This document shows positions 26,405 to 35,770 of a stretch of DNA of 64,000 nucleotides, in pieces. The first letter of the stretch is position 1, and every line of letters starts with the position of its first letter. This DNA is from Pseudomonas azerbaijanoccidentalis (GTDB lineage Bacteria; Pseudomonadota; Gammaproteobacteria; Pseudomonadales; Pseudomonadaceae), in NCBI RefSeq assembly GCF_019145495.1, contig NZ_JAHSTU010000013.1, forward strand, positions 1 through 64,000. The letters are read 5' to 3'. The position numbers and the translations under genes are program-made. Below the pieces are notes generated by a model, which saw only the letters and a program-made list of their open reading frames with translations, was not told the DNA's origin and ran no database searches.

Positions 26405-27271
26405 TTAATTCTTCGCGACAGCGGGTTGGGCTGCCGTCGGCGCTATGGGTTCCCGCCAGCCAACAGCAAGGCCGTTGGCGTAGCGCAGATCGATACGCGC
26501 AATGTTCGTAATCTGTTCTTTGAGCGTCTTGTCATAGATGGCAATGAAACGGCGCATCTTTTCCACCTGGTTGCCGCGCCCCAGCAGCAGTTCAATCCCG
26601 GGACCCGCACTGCCTGGGCCGGTGGTCAGGAACCAGCTGCCTCGTTCACGCAACTCCAGGCGTGCAATCGAGAAGCCCAGCGGTCTGAGCATCTGGCTCA
26701 GCACCTGGTATTGCTGCATCACCTGCTGTTGAGCCCGTTGTGGGCCAAACAGCTGTGGCAAGTGTTCGTAGTTCGCCAACTCGCGCGGTGTGAAAGCCTG
26801 GCCCTGGTTGTTCAACAGCGACTCGTCGCCCCAACGGGCTACCGGCAGTTGTTCCTCCAGGCGGATCACCACCTGATCCGGCCACACCCTGCGCACTTCG
26901 GCGTGGGCAATCCATGGCATCTGTTCCAGCTCGGTGCGCATGCTCGCCAGGTCGATGGTGAAGAAACTCGACGCCACGTATGGGGCAATCCGTTGCTGCA
27001 CCGCTTGCTGGCTGATGTAACTCAAGTCGCCCTGTACGTTGATCTTGGTGATCGGCCGGTCGGCGTACGGCAACAAACGCTGCGCGCCTTCGTACGTACC
27101 GAACCCCAATGCCACCAGCAGCACGGGCCAGAACAGACTTTTCAGAAAACCAAAATTGGCTTTCGGCAGGCGCGCAGACATCGGCTCTTTGGCCACCATT
27201 CGGCTGGCACCCCGCGGCACCGGCTTGCGGCCGGGTACGGGTGGCTGATGTCTGATTTGAGCGCCATGCAT
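26405..27271 (-). CDS. ftsQ: FtsQ, divisome bitopic membrane protein
   Basis: FtsQ (288 aa) links early and late divisome proteins. A cytoplasmic N-terminus rich in Arg and Pro leads to a single TM (about residues 40-58; LFWPVLLVALGFGTYEG). A POTRA domain (ITKINVQGDLSYISQQAVQQ) and the beta domain follow. I chose the ATG at 27271, 4 bases after the ddlB stop and preceded by AAGGGG. A longer frame reaching into ddlB lacks family similarity. Confidence 0.96.
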   Translation of the reverse strand: MHGAQIRHQPPVPGRKPVPRGASRMVAKEPMSARLPKANFGFLKSLFWPVLLVALGFGTYEGAQRLLPYADRPITKINVQGDLSYISQQAVQQRIAPYVASSFFTIDLASMRTELEQMPWIAHAEVRRVWPDQVVIRLEEQLPVARWGDESLLNNQGQAFTPRELANYEHLPQLFGPQRAQQQVMQQYQVLSQMLRPLGFSIARLELRERGSWFLTTGPGSAGPGIELLLGRGNQVEKMRRFIAIYDKTLKEQITNIARIDLRYANGLAVGWREPIAPTAAQPAVAKN

Positions 27272-27275
27272 GGTC

Positions 27276-28244
27276 TTAACCCCTTGGCTCTTCATTGCCG
27301 GCAACACTGGCTGCCAGAATGGCCAGGACCAGTTGCTGGAAATCCAGACCGGCGGCACGGGCCGCCATCGGCACCAGGCTGTGATCGGTCATGCCCGGTG
27401 CGGTGTTGACTTCCAGAAACCAGAACTGCCCGTCGGCGTCCTGCATCACGTCCGCCCGGCCCCAACCGGCGATACCCAGCGCATCACAGGCTTTCGCCGT
27501 GAGGTCCATGAGTTCCTTTTCCTTGGCGCTGTCCAGGCCGCACGGAATCCGGTACTGGGTATCGTTGGCGATGTACTTGGCGTCGTAGTCGTAGAAACTG
27601 TGCGTCGTGCCCAGGGCGATTGGAGGCAACACCTGGTCACGCAGGGTGGCGATGGTGAACTCCGGACCTTGAATCCATTGCTCGACCAACACTTGCGAAT
27701 CGTAGGTACTGGCCGCTTTCCAGGCGTCGATCAATTCGGACGCGGAATTCACTTTGGCCATCCCGATACTTGAACCTTCATGGGCCGGTTTGACGATCAA
27801 AGGGAAGCCCAGTTCCGTGGTCGCCGAAATACAATCGGCCTCGGAACTCAGTACGGCGTGACGCGGCGTCGGAATGCCCAGGCTGTGCCAGACCTGCTTG
27901 GTGCGCAGCTTGTCCATGGCCAGTGCCGACGCCAGGATGCCGCTGCCGGTGTACGGAATGCCCAGGCATTCGAGCAGGCCTTGCATGCTGCCGTCTTCAC
28001 CGCCACGACCGTGGAGGATGACGAAGGCGCGGTCGATTTTTTCGTTGAGCAAACGCTGCAACAGGTCATCGCCCACGTCGAGGCCGAACGCGTCCACGCC
28101 CGCGCTTTGCAGCGCTTCGAGAACCGCGTTGCCCGACTTCAGGGAGACTTCGCGCTCGGCACTCTTGCCACCGAACAACACGGCGACACGGCCGAAGTCC
28201 TTCGGTGCAACAGTGGAGACGAGGTTGGCGTAAGCAGCAGTCAT
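27276..28244 (-). CDS. ddlB: DdlB, D-alanine--D-alanine ligase
   Basis: DdlB (322 aa) is an ATP-grasp enzyme that makes the D-Ala-D-Ala dipeptide for the MurF step. The N-terminal domain contains VLFGGKSAEREVSL (residues 22-35), the ATP-grasp signature HGRGGEDGSMQGLLE follows, and PLIVKPAHEGSSIGM and FWFLEVNTAPGMTDHSL carry the metal-binding Glu and Asn. The dcw location identifies it as the DdlB type. It overlaps the murC stop by 4 bases. Confidence 0.97.
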   Translation of the reverse strand: MTAAYANLVSTVAPKDFGRVAVLFGGKSAEREVSLKSGNAVLEALQSAGVDAFGLDVGDDLLQRLLNEKIDRAFVILHGRGGEDGSMQGLLECLGIPYTGSGILASALAMDKLRTKQVWHSLGIPTPRHAVLSSEADCISATTELGFPLIVKPAHEGSSIGMAKVNSASELIDAWKAASTYDSQVLVEQWIQGPEFTIATLRDQVLPPIALGTTHSFYDYDAKYIANDTQYRIPCGLDSAKEKELMDLTAKACDALGIAGWGRADVMQDADGQFWFLEVNTAPGMTDHSLVPMAARAAGLDFQQLVLAILAASVAGNEEPRG

Positions 28245-29701
28245 TTCAACTTCCCCTCGACCGATGCCGCAACGGCCCCGGCGAACAACGGACTATTCAA
28301 CAGTTTTGGTGCGAGGCCACCGATATCACCGGCGCCCTGGCACAGCAGGATGTCGCCGGCACGCAGCAGTGGCTTGACCACTGGCGCGAGGTCGACACCA
28401 CGCTCGATGTAGATCGGGTCCAGCTGACCGCGCTGACGGATGCTGTTGCACAGCTTGCGGCTGTCGGCCCCCGGGATCGGCTCTTCGCCGGCCGGATAGA
28501 CTTCCATCAGCAACAGCACGTTGGCATCGGCCAGTACATTGACGAAATCGTCGTACAGGTCGCGCGTACGGCTGTAGCGGTGCGGCTGGTAGACCATCAC
28601 CAGTCGGCGCTCCGGCCAGCCTCCGCGCACGGCTTTGATCACGGCCGCGACTTCGGTCGGGTGGTGACCGTAGTCGTCAACCAGCATCACGTTGCCGCCT
28701 TCTACCGGCAGTTCGCCGTAGACCTGGAAGCGTCGGCCGACCCCCTGGAACCCGGACAGACCCTGGACGATGGCTTCATCGCTGACGCCTTCGTCGCTGG
28801 CGATGCAAATGGTCGCCAGTGCGTTCAATACGTTGTGGTTGCCCGGCATGTTCACCGAGACATCCAGCGGCTCGCGGTCAGGACGCAGCACGGTGAAGAA
28901 GGTCTGCATGCCTTGCTGGCGAACATTGATCGCGCGCACGTCGCAATCGTCGCCGAAGCCGTAGGTAACGGTCGGACGTTTGACCTGCGGGAGGATTTCA
29001 CGCACCACAGGATCGTCCAGGCACACCACCGCCAAACCGTAGAACGGCAGGTTGTGCAGGAACTCGACGAAGGTTTTCTTCAGTACGTTGAAGTCACCGC
29101 CGTAGGTCGCCATATGATCGGCGTCGATGTTGGTGACCACCGCTACCAGCGGCTGCAAGTGCAGGAAGCTGGCATCGCTTTCGTCCGCTTCGGCGATCAG
29201 ATAGCGGCTGGTGCCAAGCTGGGCATTGGTGCCCGCTGCATTCAGACGACCACCGATAACGAACGTCGGGTCCAGGCCACCGGCGGCGAACACCGAGGCG
29301 ATCAGGCTGGTGGTGGTGGTTTTACCGTGGGTACCGGCGACGGCGATGCCGTGGCGGTAGCGCATCAGTTCAGCCAGCATTTCTGCACGCGGGACCACCG
29401 GGATGCGGCGCTCCAGTGCAGTGGCGACTTCCGGGTTGGACGTGTTCACGGCGCTCGACACCACCAGCACGTCGGCGGCGGCAGCGTTCTCGGCACGGTG
29501 GCCAATGAAAATCTGGGCGCCAAAGGATTCCAGGCGCTCGGTGACCGGCGAAGCCTTGAGGTCGGAGCCGGACACTTGATAGCCCAGGTTCAACAACACT
29601 TCAGCAATCCCGCACATGCCCACACCGCCGATGCCGACGAAGTGGATGCGGCGGATGCGGCGCATCTCCGGTTGCGGCATGGCTTTCTGATTCTCAACCA
29701 T
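28241..29701 (-). CDS. murC: MurC, UDP-N-acetylmuramate--L-alanine ligase
   Basis: MurC (486 aa) adds L-Ala to UDP-MurNAc. The N-terminal Rossmann motif HFVGIGGVGMCGIAEVL (residues 20-36) and ATP loop VAGTHGKTTTTSL (about 121-133) are diagnostic. Later DDYGHHPTEV and YQPHRYSR motifs are intact. I chose the ATG at 29701, which overlaps the murG stop by 8 bases and is preceded by GGAGG. A frame extension of 14 residues has no family support. Confidence 0.97.
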   Translation of the reverse strand: MVENQKAMPQPEMRRIRRIHFVGIGGVGMCGIAEVLLNLGYQVSGSDLKASPVTERLESFGAQIFIGHRAENAAAADVLVVSSAVNTSNPEVATALERRIPVVPRAEMLAELMRYRHGIAVAGTHGKTTTTSLIASVFAAGGLDPTFVIGGRLNAAGTNAQLGTSRYLIAEADESDASFLHLQPLVAVVTNIDADHMATYGGDFNVLKKTFVEFLHNLPFYGLAVVCLDDPVVREILPQVKRPTVTYGFGDDCDVRAINVRQQGMQTFFTVLRPDREPLDVSVNMPGNHNVLNALATICIASDEGVSDEAIVQGLSGFQGVGRRFQVYGELPVEGGNVMLVDDYGHHPTEVAAVIKAVRGGWPERRLVMVYQPHRYSRTRDLYDDFVNVLADANVLLLMEVYPAGEEPIPGADSRKLCNSIRQRGQLDPIYIERGVDLAPVVKPLLRAGDILLCQGAGDIGGLAPKLLNSPLFAGAVAASVEGKLK

Positions 29702-30764
29702 GGGCCACCTCCAAACAGGTATCGACCACGTTACGGGTAGCATCGGGTTTGGCCAGGCGGCGTGCCGCAGTAGCCATTTCTTCGAGTCGTTGCGGTTGCA
29801 TCAGGACCTCTGTCAGGCGAGCGGCAAGATCCGCTGCGCCAGTCGTTCTTTGCGGCATCAGGAAAGCAGCGCCTTCCCGGGCCAAATAATCGGCGTTGCG
29901 GGTCTGGTGATCGTCGATGGCGTGGGGCAAAGGCACCAGCATCGAGGGCAGACCGGCGGCGGCCAGTTCACTGATGGTCAGCGCGCCTGCGCGACATACC
30001 ACCAGGTCGGCCCAGCCATAGGCTTGGGCCATGTCTTTGATGAAAGGCTGCACTTGCGCCTCGACGCCAGCCGCGCGATAGCGCTCTGCAGTCACTTCAT
30101 CGTGGTTTTTGCCGGCCTGATGGAACACGTCCGGACGCAGGTCGGCAGCGACTTGCGACAGGGCTTCAGGCAGCAACTTGTTCAACGGTTCTGCGCCCAG
30201 GCTTCCGCCGAGGATCAGCAAACGCGCCTTGCGCCCAGCCAGGGCTGGACGCGATGTTTCGAGGAACAGCTCGGTGCGCACCGGATTACCGGTGGTCCGA
30301 CGGCTGTTCGACAGGGTAAAGGTGTCGGGGAACGCTTCACAGACTCGGGCGGCCAACGGCACCAGCAACCGATTGGCGGTACCGGCCACGGCGTTCTGTT
30401 CGTGAACGATCACTGGCACACCGGCCAGTTTCGCCGCGACACCGCCAGGACCGGTCACATAACCACCAAAACCGACCACGCAGGCTGGCCGCAACCGACG
30501 GATGATCGCCCGCGCCTGCCAGACCGACTTGAGCAACATGAACGGTGCCTTGAGCAGGGACAGTTTGCCCTTGCCTCGCAAACCACTGGCGTTGATCCGG
30601 TGCAACTCAATGCCGGCCGCCGGAACCAGATCGTTTTCAATGCCGCGCGGCGTACCCAGCCAGTGCACGGTGTAGCCGCGCGCCTGAAACTCACGGGCAC
30701 AGGCCAGCGCCGGGAACACGTGGCCACCGGTGCCGCCCGCCATGATCAATACGTTAGCGCCCAT
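29694..30764 (-). CDS. murG: MurG, lipid II-forming GlcNAc transferase
   Basis: MurG (356 aa) transfers GlcNAc from UDP-GlcNAc to lipid I at the inner face of the membrane. Glycine-rich loops IMAGGTGGHVFPALA (residues 7-21) and FGGYVTGPGGVAA bind phosphate and lipid, and the nucleotide-sugar site contains CRAGALTISELAAAGLP. I chose the ATG at 30764, which overlaps the end of ftsW by 11 bases and gives the family N-terminus MGANVLIMAGG. Confidence 0.97.
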   Translation of the reverse strand: MGANVLIMAGGTGGHVFPALACAREFQARGYTVHWLGTPRGIENDLVPAAGIELHRINASGLRGKGKLSLLKAPFMLLKSVWQARAIIRRLRPACVVGFGGYVTGPGGVAAKLAGVPVIVHEQNAVAGTANRLLVPLAARVCEAFPDTFTLSNSRRTTGNPVRTELFLETSRPALAGRKARLLILGGSLGAEPLNKLLPEALSQVAADLRPDVFHQAGKNHDEVTAERYRAAGVEAQVQPFIKDMAQAYGWADLVVCRAGALTISELAAAGLPSMLVPLPHAIDDHQTRNADYLAREGAAFLMPQRTTGAADLAARLTEVLMQPQRLEEMATAARRLAKPDATRNVVDTCLEVAHG

Positions 30765-31971
30765 GGGTCGGCTCCTCGGCGAAGTCGCTCTCATGGAACT
30801 CCATCTCTTCACTGCCCAAATGGGTTCGACTCTCCCACTCAATGCGCAGCAACAAACCGAGACAGGCACAGCAGATCACCAAGGAACTGCCGCCATAACT
30901 GAGGAACGGCAGCGTCAGACCTTTGGTCGGCAGCAGACCGACGTTCACACCGATGTTGATCAGGAACTGACCAATCCACAGGAACGACAACCCATAGGCA
31001 ACATAGGCGGCGAAGAACTGCTTGGCCTTCTCGGCCCACAAGCCGATGTACATGCCGCGGATACACACGAAGACGAACAATGCGACGGTGCACAGCGAGC
31101 CGACCGCACCCAGTTCTTCAGCCAATACCGAGAACACGAAGTCGGTGTGGGCTTCCGGCAGGTAGAACTGTTTCTGCACGCTGTTGCCCAGGCCCACGCC
31201 CAGCCATTCACCACGACCGAACGCGATCAAGGCTTGGGACAGCTGGTAACCGGCGCCAAACTGGTCGGCCCACGGGTCGGCAAAGTTGGTCAGACGCGCC
31301 ATTCGATAAGGCTGCATCTGAATCAACAGCACCACGGCCCCGACGGCCAGCACCACCATCAGGGAGAAACGGAACAACCCGACCCCGCCCAAAAACAGCA
31401 TCGCCGCCGCAGCGCCCATCATCACGACGGTGGCACCGAAGTCGGGCTCCATCAGCAAGAGGCCCGCCATGGGCAGCAGCACGATGAACGGCTTGAAGAA
31501 ACCCATCCAGCTTTCACGCACTTCTTTCTGACGACGCACCAGATAACCGGCGAGGTAGATCACCACGAACACCTTGGCGATCTCGGAAGGCTGAACGTTG
31601 AAAAAACTGAAGCCGATCCAGCGCATCGAACCGTTCACTTCACGGCCGATGCCCGGGATGATCACCATCACCAGCAAACCGAATGCCCCCAGCAGCATCA
31701 ACCAGCCCAGGCGTTGCCACGTGGCGATCGGGATCATCATCGTGACAATGCAGGCCCCCAGGCCAAGCACCACATAAATAAGGTGGCGAATCATGTAATA
31801 CAGGGCACTGCCCGACTGCACGGCGGCCACTTCGGTGGAGGCCGACGCAATCATGATCAGGCCCAGGCCGAGCAACGCCAGGCAACCGGCGAGCATCGGG
31901 AAATCAAGGTCGATACCGCGCCCGGTGATCAGTGGCGATGGGTAAGGCTTGATGATGTTCAGCAGGCTCAT
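30754..31971 (-). CDS. ftsW: FtsW, SEDS-family septal peptidoglycan glycosyltransferase
   Basis: FtsW (405 aa) polymerises lipid II at the septum with FtsI. It has about ten hydrophobic helices, and the SEDS signatures NIGVNVGLLPTKGLTLPFLSYGGSS (about 336-360) and QPSEIAKV are intact. It overlaps the murD stop by 4 bases and runs into murG with an 11-base overlap. Confidence 0.97.
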   Translation of the reverse strand: MSLLNIIKPYPSPLITGRGIDLDFPMLAGCLALLGLGLIMIASASTEVAAVQSGSALYYMIRHLIYVVLGLGACIVTMMIPIATWQRLGWLMLLGAFGLLVMVIIPGIGREVNGSMRWIGFSFFNVQPSEIAKVFVVIYLAGYLVRRQKEVRESWMGFFKPFIVLLPMAGLLLMEPDFGATVVMMGAAAAMLFLGGVGLFRFSLMVVLAVGAVVLLIQMQPYRMARLTNFADPWADQFGAGYQLSQALIAFGRGEWLGVGLGNSVQKQFYLPEAHTDFVFSVLAEELGAVGSLCTVALFVFVCIRGMYIGLWAEKAKQFFAAYVAYGLSFLWIGQFLINIGVNVGLLPTKGLTLPFLSYGGSSLVICCACLGLLLRIEWESRTHLGSEEMEFHESDFAEEPTHGR

Positions 31972-33314
31972 GCCAGTTCCTCCACAGCTTGGACGAACTG
32001 GTGACCACGGTCTTCGTAGTTCTTGAACATGTCGAAACTGGCACAGGCTGGCGACAGCAACACCACGTCACCCGCTTGGGCAGCGGCGCGGCATTGCGCA
32101 ACGGCTTCAACCAAAGAGCTTGCACGAATCAGCGGAACTGCATCGCCAATGGCCTCGCCGATCTTGTCGGAGTCGCGACCCATCAGGATCACGGCACGGC
32201 AATTGGCCGCCACCGGATCGCGCAGGTCCTTGAACTCGGCTCCTTTGCCATCGCCACCGGCGATCAGCACGACCTTGCCGTCGATGTCTGCGCCCAGGCC
32301 TTCGATAGCTGCCAATGCAGCACCCACGTTGGTGGCTTTGGAATCGTTGTAGTAACCCACGCCATCCAGGTCACGGACCCACTGGCAGCGATGCTCAAGC
32401 CCGGCGAACGTGCGCAGAGCCGAGAGCATGGCATCGAACGGCAAGCCGACGGCATGGCCGAGCGCCAGGGAAGCCAGGGCATTGGACTGGTTATGTGCGC
32501 CGCGAATTTTCAACTCGCGCACTGGCATCAGGTTCTGGAATTCGAAGGCCAGGTATTTTTCGCCGTCTTCTTCACGAATGCCGAACGCCTTGAAATCGGG
32601 TTTGCTCAAACCGAAGGTCCAGCACGGCTGACCCTCGCCCATCAGCGGACGGCTCAGGGCGTCCTGACGGTTGACCACGAACTGCCTGGCGCCACGGAAG
32701 ATCCGGTGCTTGGCCAGGTGATAAGCCGGCAGACCGCTGTAGCGGTCCATGTGGTCTTCGCTGATGTTGAGTACGGTCGCCACTTCGGCGTTGAGCTGAT
32801 CGGTGGTTTCGAGCTGGAAACTCGACAACTCCATCACGTACAACTCGATGTCGTCGCTGAGCAGGTCCAGCGCCGGCGTGCCGAGGTTGCCACCGACGGC
32901 GACACGTTTGCCGGCCGCTGCCGCCATCTCGCCGACCAGCGTGGTCACGGTGCTCTTCGCGTTGGAACCGCTGATGGCCACGATCGGCGCCTTCGCGTTA
33001 CGCGCGAACAGCTCGATGTCACCGGACAGTTTCACGCCACGGGCGGCGGCAGCCTGCAGGGCCGGGGTCGCCAGCGCCAGACCGGGGCTCACGTAGAGCT
33101 CGTCGGCACGGCACAGGAATTCGACGTCCAGCTCGCCACAACGCACTTCCACGTGCGGATAGTCACGCTTGAGCGTGGCCAGTTCCGGTGGATTTTCCCG
33201 CGTATCGGCCACGGCAAACGCCACGCCCCGGTTCGCCAGGAAGCGAACCAGGGACATGCCGCTCTTGCCGAGGCCGACAACGATGCGGAAGTGGTCAGAA
33301 GCGATCAGAGACAC
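31968..33314 (-). CDS. murD: MurD, UDP-MurNAc-L-Ala--D-Glu ligase
   Basis: MurD (448 aa) adds D-glutamate to the stem peptide. The first domain has VVGLGKSGMS (residues 12-21). The ATP loop reads GSNAKST (116-122), with Ala119 where most Mur ligases have Gly; from memory this is normal for Pseudomonas MurD. SFQLET, LNISEDHMDRY and NDSKATNVGA (central and C-terminal domains) are conserved. It starts 6 bases after mraY. Confidence 0.97.
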   Translation of the reverse strand: MSLIASDHFRIVVGLGKSGMSLVRFLANRGVAFAVADTRENPPELATLKRDYPHVEVRCGELDVEFLCRADELYVSPGLALATPALQAAAARGVKLSGDIELFARNAKAPIVAISGSNAKSTVTTLVGEMAAAAGKRVAVGGNLGTPALDLLSDDIELYVMELSSFQLETTDQLNAEVATVLNISEDHMDRYSGLPAYHLAKHRIFRGARQFVVNRQDALSRPLMGEGQPCWTFGLSKPDFKAFGIREEDGEKYLAFEFQNLMPVRELKIRGAHNQSNALASLALGHAVGLPFDAMLSALRTFAGLEHRCQWVRDLDGVGYYNDSKATNVGAALAAIEGLGADIDGKVVLIAGGDGKGAEFKDLRDPVAANCRAVILMGRDSDKIGEAIGDAVPLIRASSLVEAVAQCRAAAQAGDVVLLSPACASFDMFKNYEDRGHQFVQAVEELA

Positions 33315-33320
33315 GAATTT

Positions 33321-34403
33321 CTACCTCAGCTTCAGGGTGGCAAGGCCGACCAACACCAGAATCACGGTGATGATCCAGAAACGGACAATCACGCGCGGCT
33401 CGGGCCAGCCCTTGAGTTCAAAGTGGTGGTGAATCGGCGCCATGCGGAATACGCGGCGACCGGTCAGTTTAAAAGAGGCGACCTGAATGACGACTGACAG
33501 GGTTTCCATCACGAACACACCGCCCATGATGAACAGGACGATTTCCTGACGGACGATCACCGCGATGGTGCCCAGGGCTGCGCCCAACGCCAGTGCGCCG
33601 ACATCACCCATGAAGACTTGCGCCGGGTAGGTGTTGAACCACAGGAAACCCAGGCCCGCACCGATCAATGCGCCGCAGAACACGATCAACTCGCCCGCGC
33701 CCGGCACATAAGGAATCAACAGGTACTCGGCGAATTTCACGTTACCCGACAGATAGCAGAAAATGCCCAGGCCACCACCGACCATCACGGTCGGCATGAT
33801 CGCCAGGCCATCAAGGCCATCGGTCAGGTTGACCGCGTTGCTCGAACCGACGATCACGAAATAGGTCAGGACGATGAAACCGGCGCCCAGCGGAATGCTG
33901 TAGTCCTTGAGCATCGGCAGGATCAGCGTGGTTTCCACCGGCGTGGCAGCGGTCATATAAAGGAAGATCGCTGCGCCCAGGCCGAACACCGACTGCCAGA
34001 AATACTTCCAGCGGCTTGGCAGCCCACGGGAGTTCTTCTCGATCACTTTGCGGTAATCGTCCACCCAGCCGATGGCACCGAACAGCAGGGTCACCAGCAG
34101 GACAACCCAGACGTAGCGGTTGCTCAAGTCAGCCCACAACAGGGTGCTCACGCCGATGGACGACAGAATCAGTGCGCCGCCCATGGTCGGTGTACCCGAC
34201 TTGGACAGGTGAGATTGCGGACCGTCGTTACGAACGGACTGGCCGATCTGACGGTTCTGCAAAGTGCGGATCATCCACGGGCCATAGCACAGCGACAAAA
34301 CCAGCGCGGTCAGTACACCAAGAATCCCGCGCAGGGTCAGGTACTGGAAGACCGCGAAGCCTTTGTGGAACTGTTGCAGATACTCCGCTAGCAGCAGCAG
34401 CAT
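33321..34403 (-). CDS. mraY: MraY, phospho-MurNAc-pentapeptide translocase
   Basis: MraY (360 aa) is a ten-helix membrane enzyme that joins UDP-MurNAc-pentapeptide to undecaprenyl phosphate, giving lipid I. WVDDYRKV (the Asp-Asp metal-site region), SSNAVNLTDGLDGLA and the loop MAPIHHHFELKGWPE are signature segments. I chose the ATG at 34403, which shares its A with the murF stop (1-base overlap). Nine extra upstream codons lack family support. Confidence 0.97.
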   Translation of the reverse strand: MLLLLAEYLQQFHKGFAVFQYLTLRGILGVLTALVLSLCYGPWMIRTLQNRQIGQSVRNDGPQSHLSKSGTPTMGGALILSSIGVSTLLWADLSNRYVWVVLLVTLLFGAIGWVDDYRKVIEKNSRGLPSRWKYFWQSVFGLGAAIFLYMTAATPVETTLILPMLKDYSIPLGAGFIVLTYFVIVGSSNAVNLTDGLDGLAIMPTVMVGGGLGIFCYLSGNVKFAEYLLIPYVPGAGELIVFCGALIGAGLGFLWFNTYPAQVFMGDVGALALGAALGTIAVIVRQEIVLFIMGGVFVMETLSVVIQVASFKLTGRRVFRMAPIHHHFELKGWPEPRVIVRFWIITVILVLVGLATLKLR

Positions 34404-35770
34404 TAATGTTTCTCCAGACTGGACCCGCACAAAGCGGCGACGATGTTTTCCATCGCCGCGCTGCGCGAACCCTTGATCAAAATGGTGGTGTTTGTATCTT
34501 GCTCGGCGCCCAGGGCCTTGATCAGTTCAGCCTGCGTGCTGAAATGAAAGGCCTGTGGACCGAAAGCGTTGACGGCGAGAACCATCATTGGCCCGACGGC
34601 GTACAGCGCAGAAACCTTGCCACGGGCGTACTCGCCCACGTCGCGGTGCCCCTGCTCCGCCCAATCGCCCAACTCGCCGATATCCCCGAGCACCAGAACG
34701 GTGCGCCCGGAAAAGCCGGCGAGTATATCAACGGCGGCGCACATCGAGGTGGGGTTCGCGTTGTAAGTGTCATCAATCACGCGCATGCCATTGGTGGCCA
34801 GTTGCGCGACGGTGCGCCCCTTGACCGGCTGCACCGCGCCAAGGCCGGTGGCGATGCCGAACAACGACACACCCAGAGCATGGGCGGCAGCCGCAGCGGC
34901 CATGGCGTTGGCCACGTTATGCGTGCCGAGCAGGTTCAGTTGCACACGTTCCGCACCTTCAGGGCTGTGCAGGTTGAATGCCGGGCAGCCACGGGCATCG
35001 GTGGCCAGGTCGCTGGCGTAGAAATCGGCGCTGCTGTTGCTCAAGGCGAACGTCAGCACTTTGCGATCGCCGGCGCGCGCCTTCCAGATACCGAACGCCT
35101 TGTCGTCGAGGTTGAGAACGGCGACGCCATCGGCGTCCAGCCCTTCGATGATCTCGCCCTTGGCTTCAACGATTTTTTCAGGCCCGCCGAACTCGCCAAC
35201 GTGGGCGGTCCCGGCATTGTTGAGAATGGCCACGTGGGGTTTGGTCATGGCCACGGTGTAGGCAATTTCACCCAGACGCGAAGCGCCGAGCTCGATCACG
35301 GCAGCGCTGTGTTCCGGCGCCAGTTCGAGCAGGGTCAGCGGAACGCCGAGGTCATTGTTCAGGTTGCCACGGGTCGCCAATACCGGACCGCGCGTGCGCA
35401 GGATGCTTGCGAGCATTTCCTTGACCGTGGTCTTGCCGCTGGAACCGGTGACCGCCGCGACTGGCTGGGTGAACGCGGCGCGGTTCAACGCACCGAGTTG
35501 CCCCAGCGCCTGACGCGTATCGCTTACCAACAATTGCGGCAACGTGCTGTCAGCCACTTCGCGCTCGACCAATGCCGCCACGGCGCCTTTGGCAGCCACG
35601 TCATTCAGATAATCATGACCATCAAAACGCGGGCCGGCCAAGGCAATAAACAGTTGGCCCGGCTTGATCGCACGGCTGTCGATGCTGACACCGTCGAAGC
35701 TGGCATCGGCAGATACCAGGCGTGCATTCAGCGCGCCGGTCAGTTCGCTCAGTTTCAAGGCTTTAAGCAT
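34403..35770 (-). CDS. murF: MurF, D-Ala-D-Ala adding ligase
   Basis: MurF (455 aa) completes the UDP-MurNAc-pentapeptide. The ATP loop is VTGSSGKTTVKEML (107-120), with LGTHNVANAMAAAA and VIDDTYNANPTSM in the central and C-terminal domains. It overlaps murE by 8 bases, and mraY starts at its stop codon. Confidence 0.97.
   Translation of the reverse strand: MLKALKLSELTGALNARLVSADASFDGVSIDSRAIKPGQLFIALAGPRFDGHDYLNDVAAKGAVAALVEREVADSTLPQLLVSDTRQALGQLGALNRAAFTQPVAAVTGSSGKTTVKEMLASILRTRGPVLATRGNLNNDLGVPLTLLELAPEHSAAVIELGASRLGEIAYTVAMTKPHVAILNNAGTAHVGEFGGPEKIVEAKGEIIEGLDADGVAVLNLDDKAFGIWKARAGDRKVLTFALSNSSADFYASDLATDARGCPAFNLHSPEGAERVQLNLLGTHNVANAMAAAAAAHALGVSLFGIATGLGAVQPVKGRTVAQLATNGMRVIDDTYNANPTSMCAAVDILAGFSGRTVLVLGDIGELGDWAEQGHRDVGEYARGKVSALYAVGPMMVLAVNAFGPQAFHFSTQAELIKALGAEQDTNTTILIKGSRSAAMENIVAALCGSSLEKH

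Noticed and set aside
25028..27409. 793-codon plus-strand open frame over ftsA and ftsQ
   Set aside because: It is antisense to two certain genes and arises from the high GC. It has no recognisable domains.
28205..29740. 511-codon plus-strand frame over murC
   Set aside because: It is a shadow of murC, rich in His/Gln/Asp as expected of a complementary frame.
31968..33314. Ala in the MurD ATP loop (GSNAKST) as a possible defect
   Set aside because: From memory the same residue occurs in other Pseudomonas MurD proteins, so it is genus-typical.
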